DNA of 64,000 nucleotides from Salinigranum marinum (GTDB taxonomy: Archaea; Halobacteriota; Halobacteria; Halobacteriales; Haloferacaceae): the NCBI RefSeq assembly GCF_024228675.1, contig NZ_CP100463.1:124001-188000 (forward strand). The letters run 5' to 3'. Below the pieces are notes generated by a model. It saw nothing but the letters and a program-made list of their open reading frames with translations, made no database searches and was not told the origin of the DNA. Shown here piece after piece: positions 8,348 to 17,287 of the stretch. The position numbers and the translations under genes were made by a program. Numbering within the stretch: position 1 is the stretch's first letter; every line of letters starts with the position of its first letter.

Positions 8348-9741
8348 GCCTCGCCCTCCGTCGTCGGCTCCGCGTCCGGGTCGCCCGTCGCCCCCTCGCG
8401 CATCAGCTCGTACCACGACCGCAGGATCGTTCGGGAGTTGCGCTCGTCGAAGTACAACCCCTTCGTGGTCACCTCGGCGGGGCCGTGGAGGGGGTCGTCG
8501 ACAGTCTCCACCTCGTCGGTCATCGCGCCCAGCCCCTGTTGCATGTTGCCTCGTGTGTCGCGCAGTTCGTGCGTGACCGCGCCGCTGCTGTCGGAGATCC
8601 CCTCCCAGATGGTGAGGTCGTCGGACTCGAACGCGCCACCGGGGCTGAGGCTCTCCCAGCCGCGGTGAGAGTCGGCGAGGAAAGAGTCGTCGTCGGCGAA
8701 CTCCCGCGGGACGAGCCACCAGCTCGTGGTCTCGGTCGTCCCCGGGCCGCGCGGGTTCCACTTCCGGATACAGGCCCACGGCCCGCCCCAGCCGCCCGAC
8801 TGGATGCCGTGGATGATCGACATGTTGGGAAAGACCGTCCCGAAGTGGAACACGGAGCGACTGAACAGCTCCCGCTGTGCCGCCGAGAGGTCGGGGTGCA
8901 GACACTCGCCGATCCCGTCGGGATAGCCCATGAACGTCCCCGGTTCCTCGGAGAGGTAGTAGCCCATCGAGTGGCGGTCGGTGCAGGCGAGATACGACGC
9001 CGCCGGGAAGTCGGTGAGTTCCTCCCACGGTCCCTTGGCGAGGGTTTCAGTTTCGAGCCCCGCCTGGTGGGTCGTGAGGACGTGGTACGAGTCGCCGGAG
9101 AAGTTGTCCGCCGACGTCTTCCAGTCGTGGTCGGACTCCCAGCGGTGGGGTTCGCCGACGACCGTCATGCCTCTCTCGGTCGTGCCGAACAGCACGTCGA
9201 GATACCAGGTGAAGTCGCCGAGGTACGCCTCCAGCGACGGGCCCTCCTCGGCGATCCGACCGAAGATCAGCCCCTGATACGTCTCCAGACACGCCTCCTC
9301 GAGCGTGATCTCCTCCTCGTCGAGGTCCTGATACGCCTCCTTCATATGGGGCATCCCCTGGAGTGTCCCGTCGTTCCTGTACGTCCACCCGTGATACGGA
9401 CACCGGAAGTGCGAGGTGTTGCCGTTCTCGGCGGTACAGAACTGCGCGCCGCGGTGCATACAGCTGTCGAGAAAGGCGTGTAGTTCCCCCCGTTCGTCCC
9501 GCGTCAGGATGAACGGGTCCTCGCCGATGTACCGGCGGGCGTAGTCGCCCGGCTCCCCGAACTCCGAGACGTGCCCGAGATACACCCACGCCCGCCCGAA
9601 GATCCGCCGCAGCTCCAGGCGGTACAGCGCCGGGTTGTTCGTGATGGCCAGCGGATACCGGCCGGATTCGAGCGCGCTCCCCGTTCGTTCGATAATTCGC
9701 TCTGTCGCTTCCTGTTCGTCACGCGTATGCGGCCCGCTCAT
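8344..9741 (-). CDS. Rieske [2Fe-2S] ring-hydroxylating dioxygenase alpha subunit
   Basis: 465-residue oxygenase alpha subunit. The Rieske cluster ligands are Cys94/His96 (CMHRGAQ) and Cys114/His117 (CPYHGW). The catalytic domain carries the mononuclear iron motif DNFSGDSYHVLTTH with the bridging Asp217 and iron ligands His220 and His225. Length and layout match benzoate/biphenyl-type alpha subunits that work with a beta subunit, encoded here with a 4-base overlap. Such enzymes need a reductase and often a ferredoxin; none is nearby. Its operon also holds a guanine-deaminase-like enzyme, with RidA and a nucleoside transporter just upstream, so a nitrogen heterocycle is a reasonable guess for the substrate. 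This is inference: the sequence shows the family, not the substrate. Confidence 0.92.
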   Translation of the reverse strand: MSGPHTRDEQEATERIIERTGSALESGRYPLAITNNPALYRLELRRIFGRAWVYLGHVSEFGEPGDYARRYIGEDPFILTRDERGELHAFLDSCMHRGAQFCTAENGNTSHFRCPYHGWTYRNDGTLQGMPHMKEAYQDLDEEEITLEEACLETYQGLIFGRIAEEGPSLEAYLGDFTWYLDVLFGTTERGMTVVGEPHRWESDHDWKTSADNFSGDSYHVLTTHQAGLETETLAKGPWEELTDFPAASYLACTDRHSMGYYLSEEPGTFMGYPDGIGECLHPDLSAAQRELFSRSVFHFGTVFPNMSIIHGIQSGGWGGPWACIRKWNPRGPGTTETTSWWLVPREFADDDSFLADSHRGWESLSPGGAFESDDLTIWEGISDSSGAVTHELRDTRGNMQQGLGAMTDEVETVDDPLHGPAEVTTKGLYFDERNSRTILRSWYELMREGATGDPDAEPTTEGEA

Positions 9742-9842
9742 CTACGAGTGACTGTCAAACCCCGCGATACTAACAGTTGTGTCTACCACAATCGGCGGGT
9801 CGCGGTGCGTGACCGGGGCCCGCCCCGGCCAGCCGGCGCACA

Positions 9843-10223
9843 CTACCTGTGTGTGGCGACGGCTTCGATCTCGATGGCGGCCCCGTCGGCGATCCGCTGC
9901 ACTTCGATCGCCGTTCGCGCCGGGGGAGCCGCGTCGAAAAAGGAGCGGTACGCCGCGTTCATGCCGTCGAACTCGTCGATATCGGTCATGTACACCGTCG
10001 TCTTGAGGACGTCGTCCATCCCGAGGGTCTCCTCGGCGAGGATCCGCTCGACGTTCGCCAGCGACTGTTCCGTCTGCACCTCGATGGGTTCGTCGGCGAG
10101 GACGTCGCCCGCCGGCGTGATCGGGATCTGTCCGGCGGTGAACAGGACCCGTCCGTCCGTCGCCCCGTGGCTGTAGGGGCCGAGGACGTCCGCGTTCTCC
10201 GTCGCGTCGATCGTTCGTCTCAC
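9843..10223 (-). CDS. ridA: RidA family enamine/imine deaminase
   Basis: 126-residue RidA (YjgF/UK114) protein, which hydrolyses reactive enamine/imine intermediates to ketones and ammonia. Family signatures are visible: GPYSHG near residue 16, FTAGQIPITPAGD, the LANVERIL helix, VLKTTVYMTDIDEF and the C-terminal PPARTAIEV with the active-site Arg, ending IEIEAVATHR. It is full length. It lies 101 bases upstream of the Rieske alpha gene and 142 bases downstream of the BMP lipoprotein gene on the same strand. RidA-like proteins are often found in purine and pyrimidine catabolic operons, where ring opening yields imines or carbamates, so a housekeeping role for this pathway is likely. Confidence 0.9.
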   Translation of the reverse strand: MRRTIDATENADVLGPYSHGATDGRVLFTAGQIPITPAGDVLADEPIEVQTEQSLANVERILAEETLGMDDVLKTTVYMTDIDEFDGMNAAYRSFFDAAPPARTAIEVQRIADGAAIEIEAVATHR

Positions 10224-10365
10224 GGGCGGACCACGGACGGCTCCGGGTTAAACACTCGCCGCGACACACGGAGTGACCACGGTCGTCGGCAGGGGCGTCG
10301 ACACGAGATGTGGCCCGGGCGGCATCGGGAGGCGATGTGGTTCGGCTGACGGCGACGGTCCCCGA

Positions 10366-11526
10366 TCAGGAGCTGGGTACCTCGCCGTTGATGCCCTCGA
10401 CGTAGCTCTGCATCTCGCCGAAGAGGAACGAGTCGGACTCGCCCTCGAACTGCGTCCCCTGCCAGACCGTCCGGTCGCCGGCGACGAGTTCTTCTTGGTA
10501 CGACTCGACCTCGCTCACGACGCTGTCGGGGACCTGCGGACCGAAGTCGTCGACGCCGACGACGCCGGCGTCCAGCCCCTCCCAGTACGCGTCGGAGCTC
10601 CAACTGCCGTCGTTGATGGCCTGCAGCGTCGGCGCGTAGAACTCCTCCCAGTTGAACAGCGCCGAACTGCCGTACCAGTCGCCGCCGGCCTCGGCCATCG
10701 AGGTGGTGTAGGTGAACGCCCAGGCCTCGTTCTCCGCGGCGGTCTGGGTCGCCGCGGTCGTCGTCTGGTGGTTGTTGATCACGTCGGCCCCGTCGCTCGT
10801 GAGGGCGTTGACCGCCTGCGTTACGGCCGGCGGGTCCACCCACGCGTTCGTCCACCTGACGTCCGCGGTCACGTCGGGGTTGACGGTCCGCGCGCCCTGG
10901 ACGAACGCGTTGATCTGCCGGACGAGTTCGGGGATGGGGAACGCCGCGACGTACCCCAGCTGGTTCGTCTCGGTCAGGAGGCCCGCGGCGACCCCGCACA
11001 GGTACCGCGCCTGGTAGAGCCGGCCGTAGTACCGGCCCATGTTCTCCATCGTCTGAAAGCCCGAACAGTGCTCGAAGACGGTGTCGGGGTGGTCGGGAGC
11101 CATGCTCGCCATCGGGTCCATGTACCCGAACGTCGTCCCGAAGATGACGTCCATCCCGCTGGCGATGTACTGCTCCATGACCCGCTGGACGTCGCCGGGG
11201 GCGACCGCCTCCGAGAACTCCGTCTCGAGCCAGTCGAAGCGGTCGGTGACGGCCTGGCGCGCGTCCTCGTGGGCGCGATCCCAGCCGACGTCGCCGACCT
11301 CGGCCTGGTAGATGAACGCCGCCCGCACGCCGTCGCCGCCGGACGACCCGCCACTGCCGGACGAGTCAGTCCCGCTCGACGTGGAGCCGCCGGACGTCTC
11401 GGTCCCGTCCGACGTGGAGCCGCCGGACTCGCCGGAGCCCCCGGAACAGCCGGCGAGCCCGAGGGCCCCGGCGAGTCCGGCTGTGGTCTTCAGTGCGTTC
11501 CGTCGCGTGAGTGTCTCTCTCGTCAT
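10366..11526 (-). CDS. BMP family ABC transporter substrate-binding lipoprotein
   Basis: 386-residue extracellular lipoprotein of the BMP/PnrA (Med) family, which binds purine nucleosides or related ligands. The N-terminus has a twin-arginine pair (Arg8-Arg9) followed by a hydrophobic stretch and the lipobox LAGC (Cys27), then a Gly/Ser/Thr-rich linker typical of haloarchaeal lipoproteins. The mature domain begins VRAAFIYQAEVGDVGWDRAH and has FGTTFGYMDPM and IPELVRQINAF, as in the family. It lies 259 bases downstream of the second permease gene with an AT-rich segment (about 11,620-11,630) that may be its own promoter, so the binding protein could be made in excess over the membrane parts. 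Ligand (purine nucleoside or base) is inferred from the family and cluster. Confidence 0.9.
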   Translation of the reverse strand: MTRETLTRRNALKTTAGLAGALGLAGCSGGSGESGGSTSDGTETSGGSTSSGTDSSGSGGSSGGDGVRAAFIYQAEVGDVGWDRAHEDARQAVTDRFDWLETEFSEAVAPGDVQRVMEQYIASGMDVIFGTTFGYMDPMASMAPDHPDTVFEHCSGFQTMENMGRYYGRLYQARYLCGVAAGLLTETNQLGYVAAFPIPELVRQINAFVQGARTVNPDVTADVRWTNAWVDPPAVTQAVNALTSDGADVINNHQTTTAATQTAAENEAWAFTYTTSMAEAGGDWYGSSALFNWEEFYAPTLQAINDGSWSSDAYWEGLDAGVVGVDDFGPQVPDSVVSEVESYQEELVAGDRTVWQGTQFEGESDSFLFGEMQSYVEGINGEVPSS

Positions 11527-11785
11527 TGTTGATCCATTATTGTGTATGACTTCGGCTACTGAGGACTACAATCGTCCACCGAGTAGCGCGTTTTTGTGTT
11601 ACATAGACACCTTATTTCACAGGAACATAAACATTCCCGATACGGCGTGTTTTTCGAGACCGGCGTCGTCAGCAGTCGTGTCGGCCGCCCACGACTGTCC
11701 GGACCGATCGCCCCCACTCCGCGCGTCGTGTCGGCGTCTGCCACGTCGGCTCCGGACGGGTGGGCGCTCTCGGGGCCCGTCGGAA

Positions 11786-12778
11786 TCAGTCGGACTCGCG
11801 GCTGTACGACTCCACCAGCGCCGACGGCTGTGCGAGTTCGCGGTTCTCCGCGCGTACGACGGTGACGACTAACACGAGCAGGGTCGCCAGGTAGGGGTAC
11901 GTCGACATGATCGTCGGGTTCATGACGAAGTCGATGACGGGGTTGAAAAGCGACGCAAAGGGCGTCCCCGCCGCGAGGGTCAGATCGAGCGCCTGCGAGT
12001 ACAGCTGCAGCGCGTTGAACAGGCCGAACAGGTACGCCCCGAGGAGGATGCGCTCGGGCCGCCACCGCGCGAAGATGACGAGCGCGACCGCGATCCACCC
12101 GCGGCCGGCGGTCATCCCCGCCGACCAGATCTGGTTGAACGCCAACGAGAGGTGTGCCCCCGCCGCGCCGGCGAACGCCCCACCGACGATCACGGCCAGG
12201 TAGCGCATGCGGTAGACGTCGACGCCCATCGTGTCCGCCGTCTCGGGGTCCTCGCCCACGGAGACGAGTTCCAACCCGAGGTTCGTCCGGTAGAGGAACA
12301 GCCAGACGCACGGCACGAGCAGTAGCGCGGCGTAGTCGGTCACGGTGCTCTGAAAGAGCGCCGGCCCGACGATCGGGATCCCCACGAGAACCTCGCCGAC
12401 GAACGGGATGGTGCGCTCGGGGAAGCCCGAGATGGAGTTGCCGGAGTAGCTGTTTCCGAAGTACGTCGTCAGCCCCGTCCCGAGGAGCGTCAGCATGATC
12501 CCGCTGACGGCCTGGTCGGAGTTGAGCGAGATACAGAGGAAGGCGTGGACGAGCGACAGCAGCCCGCCGGCGATGATGGCGACGCCCAACCCGAGCCAGT
12601 AGCTGCCGGTCACGACGGTGGTGACGAAACCCGACAGCGCGCCGACGAGCATGATCCCCTCGACACCCAGGTTGAGCACCCCGGCCCGCTCGCTGATGAG
12701 TTCGCCCAATCCGGCGAGGATGAGCACGGTGCTCGCGTTGACCGTCGCGTTCGCCAGCCCCGCGAGGAGGCCGGCCAT
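11786..12778 (-). CDS. ABC transporter permease (nucleoside uptake), second permease
   Basis: 330-residue inner-membrane permease of the branched-chain amino acid/ribose type (YufQ-like), with about eight to ten hydrophobic segments. The EERAGVLNLGVEG-like hallmark is seen as ISERAGVLNLGVEGIMLVG near residue 28, and EDPETADTMGVDVYRMRY is the cytoplasmic coupling loop. Its ATG overlaps the stop of the first permease gene by one base (12,778), so they are translated together. In the family this subunit pairs with the YufP-like permease, a double-domain ATPase and a BMP lipoprotein; all four are present here. The complex would import purine nucleosides or bases into the cytoplasm. Confidence 0.88.
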   Translation of the reverse strand: MAGLLAGLANATVNASTVLILAGLGELISERAGVLNLGVEGIMLVGALSGFVTTVVTGSYWLGLGVAIIAGGLLSLVHAFLCISLNSDQAVSGIMLTLLGTGLTTYFGNSYSGNSISGFPERTIPFVGEVLVGIPIVGPALFQSTVTDYAALLLVPCVWLFLYRTNLGLELVSVGEDPETADTMGVDVYRMRYLAVIVGGAFAGAAGAHLSLAFNQIWSAGMTAGRGWIAVALVIFARWRPERILLGAYLFGLFNALQLYSQALDLTLAAGTPFASLFNPVIDFVMNPTIMSTYPYLATLLVLVVTVVRAENRELAQPSALVESYSRESD

Positions 12779-13896
12779 CAGAGCTCACCCTCCGGCTCCG
12801 CCCGCGCGGCGGCCTGTGGCTCCGGGCCGGGCTTTCGACCGACCGAGAGCGCCACGCTGTAGCGCTTGAAGAACTCGGCGGTGATCAAAAAGAGGATGAT
12901 GAGCGCCTGGATGACGTCGACGATGGCGGCGGGGACGCTCATGAGCGTCTGGACGCTCGACCCGCCGACGAAGATCACGGCGAAAAAGAGCGCGGCGAGC
13001 AACACCTGAAACGCGCCGTTGCGGCCGAGCAGGGCGATGGGGATCGCGGTGAAGCCGTACCCCGGCGCGAAGAAGGCGCGCAGCCGCGTCTGGACGCCGG
13101 AGATCTCGCTGATGCCGGCGAACCCGGCGAACGCCCCGCCGACCATGAGCACGAACAGGTAGATCTTCGAGGTGCTCATCCCGGCCTGTTCGGCCGCCTC
13201 GTCGTTGGCCCCGATGAAGGTGATCTCGAACCCCAGCCGGGTGTGGTTGACGAGCAGGTACGTCAGCGCGACGAAGACGACGGCGAGGAGCACCCCGACG
13301 GGGAGCCCGACGCCGGGGACGGTCGGCAGTTGCCCGGCGACCGGGAGCTGTGCGGTCTGCGGGAAGTTCGCGCCGGGAGCCTGCATCGGCCCCCGGACGA
13401 CGTAGTTCTTGATGTCGGCGGCGACGAAGGTGAACAACAGCGTGGTGATGATCTCGTTGATGCCCCAGCGTGCGCGGAGCCACGCTGGCACGGCGATCCA
13501 GAGCGCGCCCGCGGCGCCGGCTCCGACGAACATCAGCGGGAGGAGCCCGATCATCGGCAGCGACACGTTCAATCCGATCCAGGTCCCGACGACCGCGCCC
13601 ATGAACAGTTGGCCCTCCGCGCCGATGTTCCACAGCTGCGCTTTGAGCGGGAGGTAGACCGCCAGCCCCGCGAAGATCAGCGGGACGGCCTTGGCCACCG
13701 TCTCGGTGAGACCGAACTCCGTCGTGACCGTCTGGACGAACATGACCTCGTAGGCGGCGAGCGGGCTCACGTCCAGCGCGACCAGCGCCACGGCACTCAC
13801 CGCGAGGGCCGCCAACACGGTGAACACGGGCGTCCCGTACACCATCCACCGCGGGACCTCCTCGCGGGCCGTGAGTTCGACGTCGACCTGCATCAC
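12778..13896 (-). CDS. ABC transporter permease (nucleoside uptake), first permease
   Basis: 372-residue membrane permease of the YufP-like type. After a short cytoplasmic start it has a long run of hydrophobic segments (VFTVLAALAVSAVALVALD and others), LKAQLWNIGAEGQLFMGAV and the coupling loop FIGANDEAAEQAGMSTSKIY, which contacts the ATPase. The C-terminal tail after about residue 350 is Arg/Pro/Glu-rich and soluble. The start overlaps the ATPase stop by four bases (13,893-13,896). It forms a heterodimer with the next permease. The assignment to BMP-type nucleoside importers rests on the family and the gene order ATPase-permease-permease-binding protein. Confidence 0.88.
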   Translation of the reverse strand: MMQVDVELTAREEVPRWMVYGTPVFTVLAALAVSAVALVALDVSPLAAYEVMFVQTVTTEFGLTETVAKAVPLIFAGLAVYLPLKAQLWNIGAEGQLFMGAVVGTWIGLNVSLPMIGLLPLMFVGAGAAGALWIAVPAWLRARWGINEIITTLLFTFVAADIKNYVVRGPMQAPGANFPQTAQLPVAGQLPTVPGVGLPVGVLLAVVFVALTYLLVNHTRLGFEITFIGANDEAAEQAGMSTSKIYLFVLMVGGAFAGFAGISEISGVQTRLRAFFAPGYGFTAIPIALLGRNGAFQVLLAALFFAVIFVGGSSVQTLMSVPAAIVDVIQALIILFLITAEFFKRYSVALSVGRKPGPEPQAAARAEPEGEL

Positions 13897-15551
13897 GACC
13901 CGTCCCCGCCGCCGTCGGCCGCGACTTTCGCGTTCGGCGTCGGCTGGCTCCCGCCTTCGCCGCCGTTCATCTCCAGGCCGAGGCGGCGACGGTCGGCCGC
14001 CTCCGGCGTCGTCTCGTGGACGAACTCACCCTCGTAGATGACCAGGATGCGGTCGCTGAGGTCCATGATCTCGTCTAAGTCCTCCGAGAGGAGCAACACG
14101 CCCGTCCCCCGGTCGCGTTGCTCGATGAGGCGTTTCCGGATGAACTCGATCGCGCCGACGTCGACCCCGCGCGTCGGTTGGCTGGCGACGAGCAGATCGG
14201 GGTCGCGGTCCATCTCCCGTGCGAGGATCAGCTTCTGCAGGTTCCCGCCGGACAGTTCGCCGGCCCGGGCCGCCGAGACGTCGTCGACCCCGCGGACGTC
14301 GAACTCCTCGACGAGCGTCTCGGCGTACGCGGCCGTCGACTCGTAGTCGAGGCGGATGCCCTCGCCAAACTCCGTGCTCTTGTACCGCTTCAACACCGCG
14401 TTGTGCATGACCGAGAGCGTCTCCGCACAGCCGGTCCGGTGTCGGTCCTCGGGGACGAACGACACGCCGGCGTCGATGAACGCGCGCGGCGGGGCCCCCG
14501 TCAGCTCCTCGCCGCCGACGCTGATCGATCCGGCCGTGGCCTCGCGGACGCCGACCAGCGTCTCCGCCAGCTCCATCTGTCCGTTCCCGCTGACGCCCGC
14601 GACGCCGACGATCTCCCCCTCGTGGATCGTCAGGTCGACCCCCGAGAGCGCCTCGATCCCGCGCTGGTCGTCGGCGTGCAGGTTCGACGCTTCGAGCACC
14701 GACTCGCCGGCCGTCACGGCCGCCTTGTCGACGTCGAACAGCACCTCCCGCCCGACCATCATCCGGGCGAGGCCGTCGCGGGAGACGTCGGCTGTCTCGA
14801 CCGTCCCGACCCGCTCGCCGTCCCGCAGGACGGTCACGCGGTCGGTGACCGACTCGACCTCCTTGAGCTTGTGCGTGATGATGATGATCGACAGCCCGCG
14901 TTTCGCCAGCCGCCGGAGCGTGTCGAAGAGCCGTTCCGCTTCGGTCGGCGTGAGGACGGCCGTCGGCTCGTCGAGGATCAGCAGGTCGACGTCGCGGTAC
15001 AGCGCCTTGAGGATCTCCACGCGCTGGCGCTCGCCGACGTCGAGTTCCCACACCGGCGCGCCCACGTCGATGTCGAAGCCGTACTCGTCGGCGAGCGACT
15101 GGATCTTCGCTTCGGGCGCGTCGAGCCCGAGCGTGAACCGAGCGGCGAGCCCCCGCACCAGCGGGTTCGAGGCGACCGACCCGAGCAGTCCGTCGGCCGT
15201 CGCGTCCTCCCTGAACGGCCCGCTGGGCTCGCGCATGCCGAGGACGATGTTCTTCGAGACCGACAGCCGCGGGATGAGCTTGAAGTGCTGGTGGACCATC
15301 CCGATACCGGCGTCGATCGCGTCCTGCGGTGAGGCCATCTCGACGCGCTCGCCGTCGACGTAAATCTCGCCGCTGTCGGCCGAGTACAGCCCGTAGAGGA
15401 CCTTCATCAGCGTGCTCTTGCCGGCCCCGTTCTCCCCGAGCAGCCCGTGGATCTCCCCCTTCCGGACCGACATCGAGACGTCGTCGTTCGCGACTACCCC
15501 GGGAAAGGTCTTCGTGACGTGTTCCAACCGGACGAAATCGTCCTTACTCAT
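13893..15551 (-). CDS. ABC transporter double ATPase subunit (nucleoside uptake)
   Basis: 552-residue fusion of two nucleotide-binding domains (YufO-like). The first has Walker A GLLGENGAGKSTLMK, a signature region LDVGERQRVEILKAL and Walker B DLLILDEPTAVLTP. The second has a degenerate Walker A VAGVSGNGQMELAETL, signature LSGGNLQKLILAREM and DLLVASQPTRGVDVG in place of a normal Walker B. One intact and one degenerate site is usual for this family. It is the first gene of the transporter operon. An AT-rich box CTTATATATTAAT on the minus strand (about 15,585-15,597), 35-45 bases upstream of the ATG, is a good TATA candidate. It energises uptake by the two permeases downstream. Confidence 0.92.
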   Translation of the reverse strand: MSKDDFVRLEHVTKTFPGVVANDDVSMSVRKGEIHGLLGENGAGKSTLMKVLYGLYSADSGEIYVDGERVEMASPQDAIDAGIGMVHQHFKLIPRLSVSKNIVLGMREPSGPFREDATADGLLGSVASNPLVRGLAARFTLGLDAPEAKIQSLADEYGFDIDVGAPVWELDVGERQRVEILKALYRDVDLLILDEPTAVLTPTEAERLFDTLRRLAKRGLSIIIITHKLKEVESVTDRVTVLRDGERVGTVETADVSRDGLARMMVGREVLFDVDKAAVTAGESVLEASNLHADDQRGIEALSGVDLTIHEGEIVGVAGVSGNGQMELAETLVGVREATAGSISVGGEELTGAPPRAFIDAGVSFVPEDRHRTGCAETLSVMHNAVLKRYKSTEFGEGIRLDYESTAAYAETLVEEFDVRGVDDVSAARAGELSGGNLQKLILAREMDRDPDLLVASQPTRGVDVGAIEFIRKRLIEQRDRGTGVLLLSEDLDEIMDLSDRILVIYEGEFVHETTPEAADRRRLGLEMNGGEGGSQPTPNAKVAADGGGDGS

Positions 15552-15584
15552 GATCTGTCGTTGTCCAGTACGCTCGGCCCATTA

Positions 15585-15597
15585 ATATATAAGTCCT
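15585..15597 (-). promoter_or_regulatory. TATA box of nucleoside transporter operon
   Basis: On the minus strand the sequence CTTATATATTAAT lies about 35-45 bases upstream of the ATPase ATG at 15,551. This is the right spacing for an archaeal TATA box with a short leader. The flanking TTGGCGGATTTGGCGG direct repeat (about 15,604-15,619, plus strand) sits just upstream of it and could be part of an operator. The call rests on position and composition only. Confidence 0.5.
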
Positions 15598-15760
15598 GCC
15601 ACATTGGCGGATTTGGCGGGGAATGTTCTACCTTTCACTCTCTCTGCTCCCGGTTCGTCAAATCCGACGCGGCCGGTCGGTCCCGCGGGCGCTCGATCGG
15701 CGTTCGATCACTTCGGGACCGCGCGCGGCCCCGAAGATCGAACGTCACTCCGCATCCGAC

Positions 15761-15787
15761 TGTCCGAATGTTTATTTCTGTCGGACA
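15761..15787. promoter_or_regulatory. Inverted repeat TGTCCGA-N13-TCGGACA around a TATA-like core
   Basis: Seven-base perfect arms at 15,761-15,767 and 15,781-15,787 flank an AT-rich 13-base core containing TGTTTATTTC. It lies about 80-110 bases upstream of the amidohydrolase start at 15,869. A transcription factor bound here would cover the promoter of that gene. A related GTCCGC/GCGGAC palindrome precedes the allantoinase-type gene (25,055-25,070), so the two may answer to one regulator, possibly the IclR protein encoded at 27,294. That link is inference. Confidence 0.4.
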
Positions 15788-15868
15788 TAACACCGGCTGT
15801 ATGAACCGAACTCGGTGCCGCGGAGGACTCCTCGACAGCCGGACGCCCGCACTCCCCGAGGGGGCCGA

Positions 15869-17275
15869 ATGACGGACCTCCTCGTGACCAACGGCCGGGT
15901 CGTCACCCAGAACGCCGCCCGCGAGGTGATCGACGACGGGGCCGTCGCCGTCGCGGGCGACGAGATCCAGGCGGTGGGGCCGGCCGAGGAACTCGCGGCC
16001 GACGCCGACCGGGTCGTCGACGCTGAGGGCGGGGCGGTGATCCCGGGGCTGGTGAACCCCCACACGCACGTCTCGGACATCCTCCTTCGGGGGTCGTTCG
16101 CCGAGGACCGCGGCCTCTTAGACTGGCTCTACAACGTCAAACGCCCCGGGACGCTGGCGATGACGGTCGACGAGCACGCGCTCGCGGCGACGCTGTACTG
16201 CATCGAGGCGATCCGGGCGGGCGTGACGACGTTCGTCGAGAACGACACGGAGGTCGTCTGGGACGACTGGTCGACGATCGAGGCCAAACTCGACGTGTAC
16301 GACCGGTCGGGGATCCGGAACGTCTACGGCGCTGGCATGGTCGACCGCGGTGCGGACCCGGAGTTTCAGGAACTCGTCAGGGACATCCAGGCGCGGGAAC
16401 CGGGCGTCGACCACCCGCCGCTCGAACTGTTCGTCGAGGAGACCGACACCGTCGTCGACGAGGTTGCGTCGCTGATCGAGACGCACCACGTGCCCGACGG
16501 CCGACAGTCGGTCTGGCCCGCCCCGGTCGTCGTCCCGACCACCACGAACCGGTGTTTCAGGGAGGCGTACGCGCTCGCCGAGGAGTACGACGTGATGACG
16601 ACCGCCCACGTCGCCGAGGCCGAAGCCGAGGAACGCCGCGACATCTCCAGCATCGAGTACCTGCGCAACGTGGGCTACCTCGGCGAGCGCGCCCTCCTGG
16701 GTCACTGCGTCCAGATCGACGCCGGTGACGTACGACTCCTAGCGAAGACCGGCACGGCCGTCGCGCACAACTTCATGGCGAACATGCGGCTGGCGACCGG
16801 CTTCGCGCCGGTCGTCGCGATGCACGACGCGGGCGTCACCGTCGGGCTCGGCACGGATAACTCGATCCTGAGCGACACGGTCAACCCGCTGAGCGACGCC
16901 CGGGCGATGGCCGGCGGCCACAAGGGGTTCCACCGCGACCCCGGAGTCGTCCCCGCCCAGACGGCGTTCGACATGCTCACCATCGACGCCGCGGCGGCGA
17001 TCGGCCACGCCGACAGCCTCGGGTCGCTGGAGGCGGGCAAGCAGGCAGACCTCGTCGTCGTCGATCTGGACCACCCGCATCTGACCCCCTGCTCGGACCC
17101 GGTGTTCACGCTCGTCCACGCCGCCCAGGGGTTCGAGGTCGATACCGTGATCTGCGCCGGCGAGGTCGTCATGGCCGAGCGCGAACTCCGGTCGTTCGAC
17201 GCGGACGTCGGAGACGTGCTCTCGCGGGCGTCGACGGCGGCGGCTGATCTCGTCGACCGAACCGGCTTCGAGTAG
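15869..17275 (+). CDS. Amidohydrolase family deaminase/chlorohydrolase
   Basis: 468-residue amidohydrolase from the ATG at 15,869 (MTDLLVTNGRVV); upstream in-frame codons look non-coding. Metal motifs are GLVNPHTHVSD (barrel strand 1), a THVAEAE segment, LLGHCVQ and GLGTDNS with the metal Asp. It belongs to the same superfamily as the two guanine-deaminase-like paralogues but is distinct from them (VNPHTH instead of QTHVHS, and TVNPLSDAR downstream of the metal Asp). Related enzymes deaminate cytosine, adenine derivatives or triazines, or open heterocycles. It is transcribed divergently from the nucleoside transporter operon and converges on the second paralogue. A purine or pyrimidine base is the probable substrate, but which one cannot be read from the sequence. 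Confidence 0.85.
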   Translation: MTDLLVTNGRVVTQNAAREVIDDGAVAVAGDEIQAVGPAEELAADADRVVDAEGGAVIPGLVNPHTHVSDILLRGSFAEDRGLLDWLYNVKRPGTLAMTVDEHALAATLYCIEAIRAGVTTFVENDTEVVWDDWSTIEAKLDVYDRSGIRNVYGAGMVDRGADPEFQELVRDIQAREPGVDHPPLELFVEETDTVVDEVASLIETHHVPDGRQSVWPAPVVVPTTTNRCFREAYALAEEYDVMTTAHVAEAEAEERRDISSIEYLRNVGYLGERALLGHCVQIDAGDVRLLAKTGTAVAHNFMANMRLATGFAPVVAMHDAGVTVGLGTDNSILSDTVNPLSDARAMAGGHKGFHRDPGVVPAQTAFDMLTIDAAAAIGHADSLGSLEAGKQADLVVVDLDHPHLTPCSDPVFTLVHAAQGFEVDTVICAGEVVMAERELRSFDADVGDVLSRASTAAADLVDRTGFE

Positions 17276-17287
17276 TCGCGGCCGGGC

